A stretch of 64,000 nt of DNA from Streptomyces sp. NK15101 (GTDB lineage: Bacteria; Actinomycetota; Actinomycetes; Streptomycetales; Streptomycetaceae), in contig NZ_JAINVG010000025.1 in NCBI RefSeq assembly GCF_020400725.1, forward strand, positions 29,032-93,031, given 5' to 3'. The translations under genes were made by a program, and so were the position numbers. The notes under the pieces were generated by a model. The model made no database searches. It was given only the letters and a program-made list of their open reading frames with translations, and was not told where the DNA came from. Below are positions 40,501 through 50,797 of this stretch, in pieces; the first letter of the stretch is position 1; each line of letters opens with the position of its first letter.

Positions 40501-42481
40501 GGTAGTCGCCGCCGTTGCCGGAGGCGGCCGGCATCCGCAGGCCGAAGTCGTAGATCCAGGCGTGGGTGCGGTCGGCGCAGCGCAGCTCGTACGGACGCTC
40601 GTCGGTCACCTCGACGCCGAGCCGGTTGAGGACCGGCAGGACGGCGGAGAGGGAGATCTGGTCGCCCGTCTTGTAGATCTTGAAGCGGCGCTCTCCGGGA
40701 CCGGCGGCGACCGGCTCGTAGAGGGAGAGCGCGAAGTCCTTGCCGCTGGCGGCGAGGGTCTCCATGCGGACCAGGTCGGCGACGGCGGCGCGCGGCGAGT
40801 GGTCGGCCTTGTAGCCCTCGGAGAAGGCGTTGCCGTAGCGGCGGAGCAGCTCGGCGGCGCGCTCCTCGCCGAACTCGGCGTTCAGCGCCTCGCCGAAGCC
40901 GTCGGACCAGGAGCGGGCGGCCTCGACGAGCCGGGCCTCGATGCGGTCGACGTCGGCGTCGGTGAGCTTCGCCAGCTCGGTGCCGGGCTTGACGCGGACG
41001 ACGAAGTGCAGCCGGGAGAGGATCGACTCGGTGTTCCAGGCGGTGAAGTCGACGCTGGTGCCGTCGAGCTCCTCCTTCAGGATGTCGATGATCCGCAGCC
41101 GGACACGGGTCGTGTAGCGGTCGCGCGGCAGGTAGACGAGGGCCGAGTAGTAGCGGCCGTACTCGTCCTGGCGCAGGTAGAGCCGCAGTCGGCGCCGCTC
41201 CTGCAGGTACAGGACGCTGGTGACGACGGACTGCAGCTGGTCGGCCGGCGTCTGGAAGAGCTCGTCGCGCGGGTAGGTCTCCAGGATCTGGAGCAGGTCG
41301 CGGCCGTCGTGGCTGTTCGGCGAGAAGCCGGCGCCCTCCAGGACCTCCTGGACCTTGCGCTTGACGACGGGGACCCGGCGGACGGACTCGGTGTAGGCGG
41401 CGGACGAGAAGAGGCCGAGGAAGCGGCGCTCGCCGATGACGTTGCCCTCGGCGTCGAACTTCTTCACGCCGACGTAGTCGAGGTACGAGGGGCGGTGCAC
41501 GGTCGCCCGGCTGTTGGCCTTCGTCAGGATCAGCAGCTTGTGCTCGCGCGCCTTGGCGCGGGCGTCGGCGGGCAGCCGGCTGAAGGAGGGCGAGACGGGG
41601 TGGGCGTGGTGGCCCTGGTCGTCGGCGCCGTGCTGCGGGTCGGAGCGCAGGATGCCGAGGCCGGTGCCGGGCACGGCGGACAGGGCGTCACCGTCGACCA
41701 GTTCGTACTCGCGGTAGCCGAGGAAGGTGAAGTGGTCGTCGGCGAGCCAGCGCAGCAGCTCGCGGGCCTCCTCCACCTCGGTCGGCCGCAGGTCGGAGGC
41801 GGTGGGCTCGTCGGCGAGGCCGTCGGCGATGCGCAGGGCGGCATCGCGCATCTTCTCCCAGTCCTCGACCGTCTCGCGGACGTCGGACAGGACGCGCAGC
41901 AGGTCGTTGGTGATCTGCTTGAGGTCGGCGCGGTCGGTCTCGCGGTCGATCTCGACGTGGATCCAGGACTCGGTGAGCGCGTCGTGCGGCAGCTCGCCGT
42001 GGATCTGGGCCGACAGGACCTCGATGAGCTTTCCGGTCACGTCGCGGCGGACGAGGACCTGCGGGTGGATCACGACGTGGATGCCGCGGCCCTGGCGGGA
42101 CAGCTCGTTGGTGACCGAGTCGACGAGGAAGGGCATGTCGTCGGTGACGACCTCGACGACGGAGTGGCTGCTGGTCCAGCCGTTCTCCTCCACCGTGGGG
42201 GTGTGGACGCGCACGTTCGCGGTGCCCTGCGGGCGGTTCTCCGCGAGCCGGTAGTGAGAGAGCGCGGCGCCGAACACGTCGACCGGGTCGCGGTCGGCGA
42301 GGTCCTCGGGCGCGGTGTGCAGGTAGTAGCGCTGGAGGTAGTCGAGCACGGTGTCCCGGTCCGGACGCTCCCCGGCGCCCTCCGGGCCCGTCGGAAGTCG
42401 CCCCCCGACAGGGCTGTGCTCAGCTACCCGAGCGGCCCTCTCGAGCAGCTCGGCCTTTGCTTCGTCCAGCTTGGTCTGCAT
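37514..42481 (-). CDS. gdh: NAD-specific glutamate dehydrogenase, large (GDH-180) class
   Basis: Oxidatively deaminates glutamate to 2-oxoglutarate, a catabolic role in amino-acid use. The 1655 residues fit the ~180-kDa class known from Streptomyces: long N-terminal regulatory region with ACT-like segments ([19 protein letters not shown]), central catalytic dehydrogenase region ([44 protein letters not shown]), and a long C-terminal helical region. The catalytic-type lysines lie in the VKAQ and GAKGG stretches. ATG at 42481 has AGGAG 9 bases upstream; an in-frame start at 42535 is unsupported. It is a single-gene unit with a ~250-nt leader. Confidence 0.95.
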   Translation of the reverse strand: [1655 protein letters not shown]

Positions 42482-42911
42482 GTCCTCTGACTCCTGTCGC
42501 GCGCCGTTGCGTGACGTCGGTGGAAGAAAGGACACAACGCCACGACGCGGTGATTCCGGTCAGAGTCGACGTTATGCCCGGATGAGAGATGTCCGGGCCG
42601 TTATCGGCCACGGAACGTGGCGCGCCCGGACGGAGGGGATCGGCGAACACACGCTCGACCCGGCCGCCGACGCGGACCGGGCGGCAGCCGGGGGCTTCGC
42701 TGCCCCCACGGCGTATCGCGCTGATCACGGGAAAAGCCTATCGCCCCCGACCCCCGAACCGTCATGAGCCGTATGCGTACAAAAGAGCGGGGGAAGTTTG
42801 ACGCTTTGGACAGCGACACATGACCTCTTCGTAAAGCGCCCCGCCGACGGCGACGCGTACGGGAGCATGGGCGCGGCACGACGGACCGACCATCTGTGAT
42901 CTGGGAGAGCC
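42482..42911. other. Divergent intergenic region between gdh and DJ-1/PfpI gene
   Basis: 430 bases. It holds a candidate gdh promoter (42735-42764), a GGCAGC/GCTGCC hairpin in the gdh leader (42683-42705) and, nearer the PfpI gene, TTGACG at about 42799-42804 without a good -10. No gene is supported. Confidence 0.5.
42735..42764 (-). promoter_or_regulatory. Candidate promoter of gdh
   Basis: On the - strand TGACGG (42764-42759) is followed after 18 bases by TAGGCT (42740-42735), a good Streptomyces -10. The predicted start is near 42728. Confidence 0.4.
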
Positions 42912-43466
42912 ATGGCGAAGATCCTGATCGTGACCGGGGACGCGGCGGAGTCGCTGGAGGTGATGTACCCCTACCAGCGGCTGCTCGAGGAGGGCTACGA
43001 GGTCGACATCGCCGCCCCCGCCCGCAAGCAGCTCCGCTTCGTCGTCCACGACTTCGAGCCCGGGTACGACACGTACACGGAGAAGCCGGGCTACACCTGG
43101 CCCGCCGACCTGGCCTTCTCGGAGGTCGACCCGGGCGATTACGTGGCGGTGGTGATCCCGGGCGGGCGGGCGCCGGAGTACCTGCGCAACGATCCGGAGC
43201 TCCGCAAGATCCTCAAGGCCTTCTTCGACTCCGACAAGCCGGTGGCCCAGATCTGTCACGGCCCGCTCCTGACGGCGGCGGTCGGCAGCCTGGAGGGCCG
43301 CCGCGTCACGGCCTATCCGGCCCTGGAACTCGACATGCAGGCGGCCGGGGCGACCTTCCAGGACAGCGCGGCCGTGGTCGACGGCCTCCTGGTCTCCTCC
43401 CGGGCCTGGCCGGACCACCCCACCTGGATGCGCGAGTTCCTGAAGGTCCTGCGCGCGAAGGGCTGA
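42912..43466 (+). CDS. DJ-1/PfpI family protein
   Basis: 184 residues with the class-I glutamine-amidotransferase-like fold of DJ-1/PfpI. The nucleophile elbow is AQICHGP with Cys115, the conserved glutamate-region near AAESLEVMYPY, and VVIPGGRAPEYLR is also present. Family members act as glyoxalases, deglycases, chaperones or peptidases; the exact activity is not evident. A good GGGAGAGCC precedes the ATG. It is divergent from gdh and convergent with a HAD phosphatase gene across a perfect palindrome. Confidence 0.9.
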   Translation: MAKILIVTGDAAESLEVMYPYQRLLEEGYEVDIAAPARKQLRFVVHDFEPGYDTYTEKPGYTWPADLAFSEVDPGDYVAVVIPGGRAPEYLRNDPELRKILKAFFDSDKPVAQICHGPLLTAAVGSLEGRRVTAYPALELDMQAAGATFQDSAAVVDGLLVSSRAWPDHPTWMREFLKVLRAKG

Positions 43467-43500
43467 GGCCCGCCGGGTGGTTGACGGGCGGCGCGCCGCC

Positions 43501-43550
43501 GGGGTTGTGGGCATACGTTCCGCCCGTGCGGAACGTATGCCCACAACCCC
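43501..43550. repeat. 50-bp perfect palindrome (23-bp arms)
   Basis: Arms 43501-43523 and 43528-43550 are perfect reverse complements with loop CCGT; the arm core is TTGTGGGCATACGTTCCG. It sits between convergent genes, so it may terminate both. The arm matches a repeat at 8619-8636 with one base difference. Confidence 0.85.
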
Positions 43551-43582
43551 CACCGGGCCGCACCCGGCCCCCACCGCCGGAC

Positions 43583-43621
43583 GGACGCCGCCCGCGGACG
43601 CCGCCCGCGGACGCGGCCCGC
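43583..43621. repeat. 13-bp tandem repeat, three copies
   Basis: GGACGCCGCCCGC occurs three times in tandem, the last copy with one mismatch, downstream of the HAD phosphatase gene. Confidence 0.6.
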
Positions 43622-43658
43622 GGAGAGCCCCGCCCAGCGGGGGCGAAAACCCTGGGCC

Positions 43659-44315
43659 CTAGACCAGTTCCTCCGCGACTGCGACGGCCTCCTCCAGGGA
43701 GTCCACCACCGGCGCCCCCACCCGCGACAACGAAGCCCGGCTGTGCGAACCGCCGGTGTACAGCACCGCCCGCGCGCCGACGTGCGCCGCCGCCACCGCG
43801 TCGTCCGCCGCGTCGCCGATGACGACGACACGCTCCGCCGGGACCCCCAGCGCCGCCAGGTGCCGCACCATGTGTCCGGACTTGCCGTCCGTCGAGGCGT
43901 CGACGCGACCGTCGACACGGACGAACCGCTCCGCGATCCCGTACCGCTGCACGAGGGGCACGAGGTGCGTGTGCGGCGCGAGGGACAGCAGCGACTGCGT
44001 GGCCCCGGCCTCCTGCCGCGCCGCGAGCAGCTCCGCCGCGCCGATGGTGAGCCCGCACGCATCGGCCCGCTGCCAATAGTGCCGGTGGAAGGCCCCGTCC
44101 ATGACGGTCCACTCCTCGTCCGTCGGCAGACGTCCCATCAGCCGCTCGTAGAACTTCGGCACCGGCACCGTGTACAGCTCGCGGTACCGCTCCAGCGTGA
44201 TGGACGCGAGGCCGAGCTCAGCGAAGGCCGCGTTCGTCGCGCCGATCACCGCGTCGATGTCGTCGAGCAGTGTGCCGTTCCAGTCCCAGACCAGGTGCTT
44301 CCCGTGCTTCCCCAT
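43659..44315 (-). CDS. HAD-superfamily phosphatase
   Basis: 218 residues with HAD motif I as DWNGT (residues 11-15, nucleophile Asp11) in HLVWDWNGTLLDD, a helical cap domain, and motif III/IV VVVIGDAADDAVAAAHVG. The TNAAFAELGL and SLLSLAPHT segments resemble the phosphoglycolate phosphatase/Cof-like group. The small-molecule substrate is unknown. It is convergent with the PfpI gene. Confidence 0.85.
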   Translation of the reverse strand: MGKHGKHLVWDWNGTLLDDIDAVIGATNAAFAELGLASITLERYRELYTVPVPKFYERLMGRLPTDEEWTVMDGAFHRHYWQRADACGLTIGAAELLAARQEAGATQSLLSLAPHTHLVPLVQRYGIAERFVRVDGRVDASTDGKSGHMVRHLAALGVPAERVVVIGDAADDAVAAAHVGARAVLYTGGSHSRASLSRVGAPVVDSLEEAVAVAEELV

Positions 44316-44360
44316 GGAGAGACGGTACCCGCCGCCCGGAACGGCGAAGACCCGGGAGGG

Positions 44361-44867
44361 TCAGCCCAGCAGCGTGGGGATCTCCTGCACGCCGAACCAC
44401 AGCAGCTCGTGGTCCTCGGCCCCGTCCACGACGAACTGGGCGTCGTCGTCGCCCTGGTCCGCCGCGCCCAGCGCGTCCGCCGCCGCCGTGACGTCCGCTT
44501 CGGCGTCGTCCGCGTCGGCGTGCACGGCCGCGGCCTTGGCCAGCGGTACGGCTCCGGCGACGCGGACCTCGCCGATGGAGCCGCCGTCGAGCCCGCGGTC
44601 GGGGTCGACGGTCGCGTCCTTGTCGGCCACGTCGACGGCGACGACGATCCGGCGCTGGGGCGCCTCGGGGTCGCCGGCGAGGAGCCGCAGGGAGGCGGAG
44701 GCGGCCCGGTTGAGCGCCGCGTACTCCAGCTCCTCGATGTCGTCGGAGACGTACCACTCGCGCAGCGCGGGGGTGACGGCGTAGGCGGTCAGGGGGCCGG
44801 GGCCCAGCTCGCCCGTCTTGTGCGCCTGTGCGAGACCGGGGAGGGTCAGGGGGACGTAGACGCGCAT
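44361..44867 (-). CDS. Conserved actinobacterial protein (DUF6912-like)
   Basis: 168-residue soluble protein, function unknown. The start MRVYVPLTLPGLAQAH, the LTAYAVTPALREWYVSDDIEELEYAALNRAA stretch and RRIVVAVDVAD segment recur in a family found widely in actinobacteria. The C-terminus is acidic and ends with HELLWFGVQEIPTLL. It lies 45 bases upstream of the HAD gene in the same direction, so it may share its transcript. Confidence 0.75.
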   Translation of the reverse strand: MRVYVPLTLPGLAQAHKTGELGPGPLTAYAVTPALREWYVSDDIEELEYAALNRAASASLRLLAGDPEAPQRRIVVAVDVADKDATVDPDRGLDGGSIGEVRVAGAVPLAKAAAVHADADDAEADVTAAADALGAADQGDDDAQFVVDGAEDHELLWFGVQEIPTLLG

Positions 44868-45098
44868 GGCAGGCCGCTTTCGTAGACGGAGAGGCCCTCA
44901 GGATACGTGCGGAGTCCCCCTTCGGGGTGGCGGGCCCGACTCGCCGTCCGTCCATCGCGGAGGGCCGTCAGCCGGGGCGCCGAGAGCCGATCTCCGACCG
45001 CCTCACCCTGATAGGTGATCCGGTTTCGGGACGGCCCCGCCGCGGCGGCGTCCTTGCGGGGCCCCGGAGCCCGGCCGTACAAGATCCCCAACGGAAGT

Positions 45099-45110
45099 TA
45101 CCGACCGGTA
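45099..45110. promoter_or_regulatory. TetR-type palindrome TACCGACCGGTA
   Basis: Perfect 5-2-5 inverted repeat ending 31 bases before the Rv3235-family gene start. ACCGACCGGT-like palindromes are typical operators of TetR-family repressors. No such regulator is adjacent. Confidence 0.4.
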
Positions 45111-45141
45111 TCACTCGGTTACGCAGCGACAGGGGACCGCC

Positions 45142-45654
45142 ATGAACACCACGCTCACCGCCACGCCCTCCCCGCTCCCCCGCCCCCGCACCGCCCCCGG
45201 CGGCCCGGCCGGCTCGCGCCCGCGCGGTTCCGCCGGACCCCGCCCGCGCGGCGCCGCCGGCACCCGCCCCCGTACGCCCGCGCAAGGCGGCCCCTCCCGC
45301 ACCGCGCCCCGGGCGCTCCCCCCGCACACCGTCTTCGCCGAGCGCCTGCTCGCCGTGCTGAGCGGGGAGCGGCCCGTCCACTGGATGCTCGGCCACACCG
45401 TCGGCGACGCGTACGAGCAGCTCGTCCGGCTCGCCCCCGAGACGCCCCTGCGCTCGCTCGGCCCCCGCCCGGTCCTGCGCCGCTGCTCGGTCCAGGTCCA
45501 CTCCCCGCAGGCCGTGGTCGAGGCCTTCGCGACCATCGCCACCGGCGCCCGGGTGCGGGCCATGGCGTTCCGTCTGGAGCGCGGCGAGGACCAGCGCTGG
45601 CGCTGCGCCGCCGTGGAGCTGGACGGACTCGGCGTGGCCGCCCGGCACGCCTGA
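45142..45654 (+). CDS. Rv3235 family protein
   Basis: 170 residues. The first ~60 are a basic Pro/Arg/Gly-rich low-complexity tail (repeats of RPRGxAG). The rest matches the Rv3235 family, found next to secA in actinobacteria (FAERLLAVLSGERPVHWMLGHTVGDAYEQL, RAMAFRLERGEDQRWRCAAVELDG). The function is unknown, but the constant linkage suggests a role with protein export. AGGGGACC precedes the ATG. It is convergent with secA. Confidence 0.8.
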   Translation: MNTTLTATPSPLPRPRTAPGGPAGSRPRGSAGPRPRGAAGTRPRTPAQGGPSRTAPRALPPHTVFAERLLAVLSGERPVHWMLGHTVGDAYEQLVRLAPETPLRSLGPRPVLRRCSVQVHSPQAVVEAFATIATGARVRAMAFRLERGEDQRWRCAAVELDGLGVAARHA

Positions 45655-45699
45655 CGAAAGCCCCGCCGCCATGACGAAGGGGTCGCCGCCCATGACGAA

Positions 45700-45730
45700 G
45701 GGGTCGGCCGCCCACCAGGCGACCGACCCC
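45700..45730 (-). terminator. Probable terminator between secA and Rv3235 gene
   Basis: GGGGTCGG (45700-45707) pairs with CCGACCCC (45723-45730). A 15-bp ATGACGAAGGGGTCG direct repeat at 45671 and 45692 overlaps its left arm. Confidence 0.5.
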
Positions 45731-45747
45731 TCCACGTCCTCAGGACG

Positions 45748-48555
<2,808 letters not shown>

Positions 48556-48794
48556 TGAGGCTGGTCTCCTTGCCGGTCGGGCCTGGCACTGGGTCTTGTG
48601 ATGGACGCGAGCGCGGGCACGGCAGGTGGTCCCCACCGCAACGGCCATCGTAAGCGAGACCGCCCTCACACAGGGAGGCCCGCAGTGCCGGAGCCGTACG
48701 CCCGCCCGTAAAGAGAACGCACGAGGTGGGCGGAAGGTGCCGCCCCATCCGAAAAGTGTTCGCTTCCGGTCGGCGAGGTCACCACAATCCCGGC

Positions 48795-49370
48795 ATGGAT
48801 CCCATCATCCTCACCACCGACCGACTGCGTCTGCGGACCTTCGTCCCCGAGGACGCCGACACGGTGTACGCCATCTGCCAGGACCCCGCCATCCTCCGCT
48901 GGACGACCGTCCCCGACCCCTACAAGCGCGAGGACGCGGAGTTCTTCCTGAACCGGCTGGTCCCGGACGGCTGGCGGGAGGACAAGGAGTACTCCTTCGC
49001 CGTGGAACCGCTCGGCGGCGGCCCGCTGCTCGCCGCCGTCTCGCTGCACGACCGGGGCACCGGCGTCTGGGAGGTCGGCTTCTGGCTCGCCGCCGAGGCC
49101 CGTGGCCACGGCTACATGACGGAGGCCGTGCGCGCCCTGGCCCACTGGGCCTTCACCGGACTCGGCTGTGTCCGGCTGGTCTGGCGCGCCGAGGTCGGCA
49201 ACACCGCCTCGCGGGCCGTGGCCGAGCGGGTCGGCTTCGTCGTCGAAGGCGTGCAGCGCGCGGCCCTGCCCAACAAGGGCACCCTCCGGGACGGCTGGGT
49301 CGGCGCCCTGCTCCCCTCCGACTTCGGCCTGCCGAGCCCCCTGCCGTACCTCCCGGCCCCCGCCGCCTGA
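48795..49370 (+). CDS. GNAT-family N-acetyltransferase (RimJ/RimL type)
   Basis: 191 residues of GNAT fold: IILTTDRLRLRTFVPEDADTVYAIC start, then VGFWLAAEARGHGYMTEAVRALAHWAF, which contains the acetyl-CoA binding pattern RGHGYM. VRLVWRAEVGNTASRAVAERVGFVVEG follows. It resembles the ribosomal-protein alanine acetyltransferases and related antibiotic/small-molecule acetylases; the substrate is unknown. The start at 48795 is fixed by family homology, although the frame is open from 48726. It precedes the YcaQ-like gene by 49 bases. Confidence 0.85.
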   Translation: MDPIILTTDRLRLRTFVPEDADTVYAICQDPAILRWTTVPDPYKREDAEFFLNRLVPDGWREDKEYSFAVEPLGGGPLLAAVSLHDRGTGVWEVGFWLAAEARGHGYMTEAVRALAHWAFTGLGCVRLVWRAEVGNTASRAVAERVGFVVEGVQRAALPNKGTLRDGWVGALLPSDFGLPSPLPYLPAPAA

Positions 49371-49419
49371 GCCCGCCGGGCGGGGCCCGTTGTCAGTGCC
49401 GGGGCCTAGGGTGCGGTCC

Positions 49420-50583
49420 ATGACGACTGCGCCGCGCCCCGCCGCCGAACTGTCCGCCGACGAAGCCCGCAGGATCGCCCTGCGCGCCCAGGGCTTCCTG
49501 GGCGCGCCCGACCGCAGGGCCGGGGTGCGCGGGGTCCTCCGGTCGCTCGGCCAGGTCCAGCTCGACACCATCTCGGTCCTCGCCCGCTCCCACGAGCTCA
49601 TCCCGTACGCGCGGCTGGGCGCCGTGGGCCGCACGACCGTGGAGGAGGCGTACTGGACGGGGGCCCACGCCTTCGAGTACTGGTCGCACGCCGCCTGCAT
49701 CCTGCCCGTCGAGGAGTGGCCGCACTTCGCCTTCCGCCGGCGCGCCTACCGCAACCGGCCGCACTGGGGTCACGAGCTGTCCCCCGGGGCGTACGAGAAG
49801 GTGATCGACCAGCTGCGGGACCAGGGCCCGCTGACGGCGACCGAGCTGGGCGGCGCGAAGAACAAGGGCGAGTGGTGGGACTGGTCCGACAGCAAGGTCG
49901 CCGTCGAGCGGGCCCTGATGTACGGCGAGGTCGTGGTCACGGAGCGGCGCGGCTGGAAGCGGGTCTACGACCTGGCCGAGCGGGCCGTTCCGCAGGAGCT
50001 GCTCCACGACGAACTGGACGACGCCGAGTGCGTGCGGCGCCTGGTCCGGCAGGCGGGCGAGGCCCTCGGGGTGGGCACGCGCGCGGACATCGCGGACTAC
50101 CACCGGATCAAGGGCGAGCAGTTCGACGCGGTGGTGGAGGCGTCGGGTCTGGTGCCGGTGACGGTGGCGGGCTGGGGGAAGCCCGCCTGGGCGGATCCGG
50201 CGGCGCTCGCCGCCGAGCCGCGCGGCCGGCACCGCACGACGCTGCTCTCGCCGTTCGACTCGCTGATCTGGGAGCGGGCCCGCACGGAGCGGATCTTCGG
50301 CTTCACGCACCGCCTGGAGGCGTACGTGCCGAAGCAGAAGCGGATCCACGGCTACTTCGCGATGCCGGTGCTCGCCGGGGGCCGGCTGGTCGGCCGCGTG
50401 GACCCGGCGCGGGAGGGCCGGACGCTCGTCGCCCGGCAGGTGACGCTCGACGGCCCCAAGGCCGTGCCGGCGGTGGCGCGGGCGCTGCGCGAGGCGGCCG
50501 AATGGGTGGGCTGCGACGCGGTGGCGGTGGAGCGGGTGGACCGCCCGGAGCTGACGAAGGACCTGGTGGCGGCCCTGGGTTGA
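49420..50583 (+). CDS. YcaQ/AlkX-like winged-helix DNA glycosylase
   Basis: 387-residue HTH_42 family protein. It carries the catalytic-type motif QVQ at residues 45-47 (SLGQVQLDTISVL), the QxQ/QxD signature of YcaQ/AlkZ glycosylases that unhook interstrand crosslinks or cut alkylated bases. It also shows EEAYWTGAHAFEYWSHAACI, FRRRAYRNRP and WWDWSDSKVAVERALMYGEVVVTERRGWKRVYDL typical of the family. YcaQ-like proteins also serve self-resistance in antibiotic clusters, but no cluster is seen here, so a housekeeping repair role is likelier. Confidence 0.85.
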   Translation: MTTAPRPAAELSADEARRIALRAQGFLGAPDRRAGVRGVLRSLGQVQLDTISVLARSHELIPYARLGAVGRTTVEEAYWTGAHAFEYWSHAACILPVEEWPHFAFRRRAYRNRPHWGHELSPGAYEKVIDQLRDQGPLTATELGGAKNKGEWWDWSDSKVAVERALMYGEVVVTERRGWKRVYDLAERAVPQELLHDELDDAECVRRLVRQAGEALGVGTRADIADYHRIKGEQFDAVVEASGLVPVTVAGWGKPAWADPAALAAEPRGRHRTTLLSPFDSLIWERARTERIFGFTHRLEAYVPKQKRIHGYFAMPVLAGGRLVGRVDPAREGRTLVARQVTLDGPKAVPAVARALREAAEWVGCDAVAVERVDRPELTKDLVAALG

Positions 50584-50588
50584 CCGGG

Positions 50589-50609
50589 GCCCGGCCACCG
50601 GGGCCGGGC
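50589..50609. terminator. Hairpin between the YcaQ-like gene and the regulator remnant
   Basis: GCCCGGCC (50589-50596) pairs with GGCCGGGC (50602-50609) around ACCGG. It serves the YcaQ-like gene and the convergent regulator. Confidence 0.6.
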
Positions 50610-50621
50610 TACGGGGCCCGG

Positions 50622-50738
50622 CTACCGGATCTCGAGGATCTCCTCCCGCATCGCGTAGACCACCGCCTCCATCCGGGAGTGCAGCTGCAGCTTCTCCAGG
50701 ATGTTCCGGACGTGGTTCTTCACGGTGTTCTCGGAGAT
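50622..50738 (-). pseudogene. Duplicated 3' end of the response-regulator gene (non-functional copy)
   Basis: Bases 50624-50738 repeat 50800-50914 with one mismatch (115 bp, offset 176). The copy encodes ISENTVKNHVRNILEKLQLH through MREEILEIR and its own TAG stop, with Glu replacing a Lys of the intact gene. It has no start of its own. A 61-bp palindrome-rich spacer (50739-50799) separates the copies. Confidence 0.9.
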
Positions 50739-50797
50739 ACTGCATCCCCCGGGGGACACCCCCCGGACCCCCGGCAGAGGCGGCCTGAGGCGGAGCC

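Noticed and set aside
45671..45706. 15-bp direct repeat ATGACGAAGGGGTCG as an operator
   Set aside because: It lies between the ends of convergent genes and overlaps a terminator arm, so regulation of initiation is unlikely.
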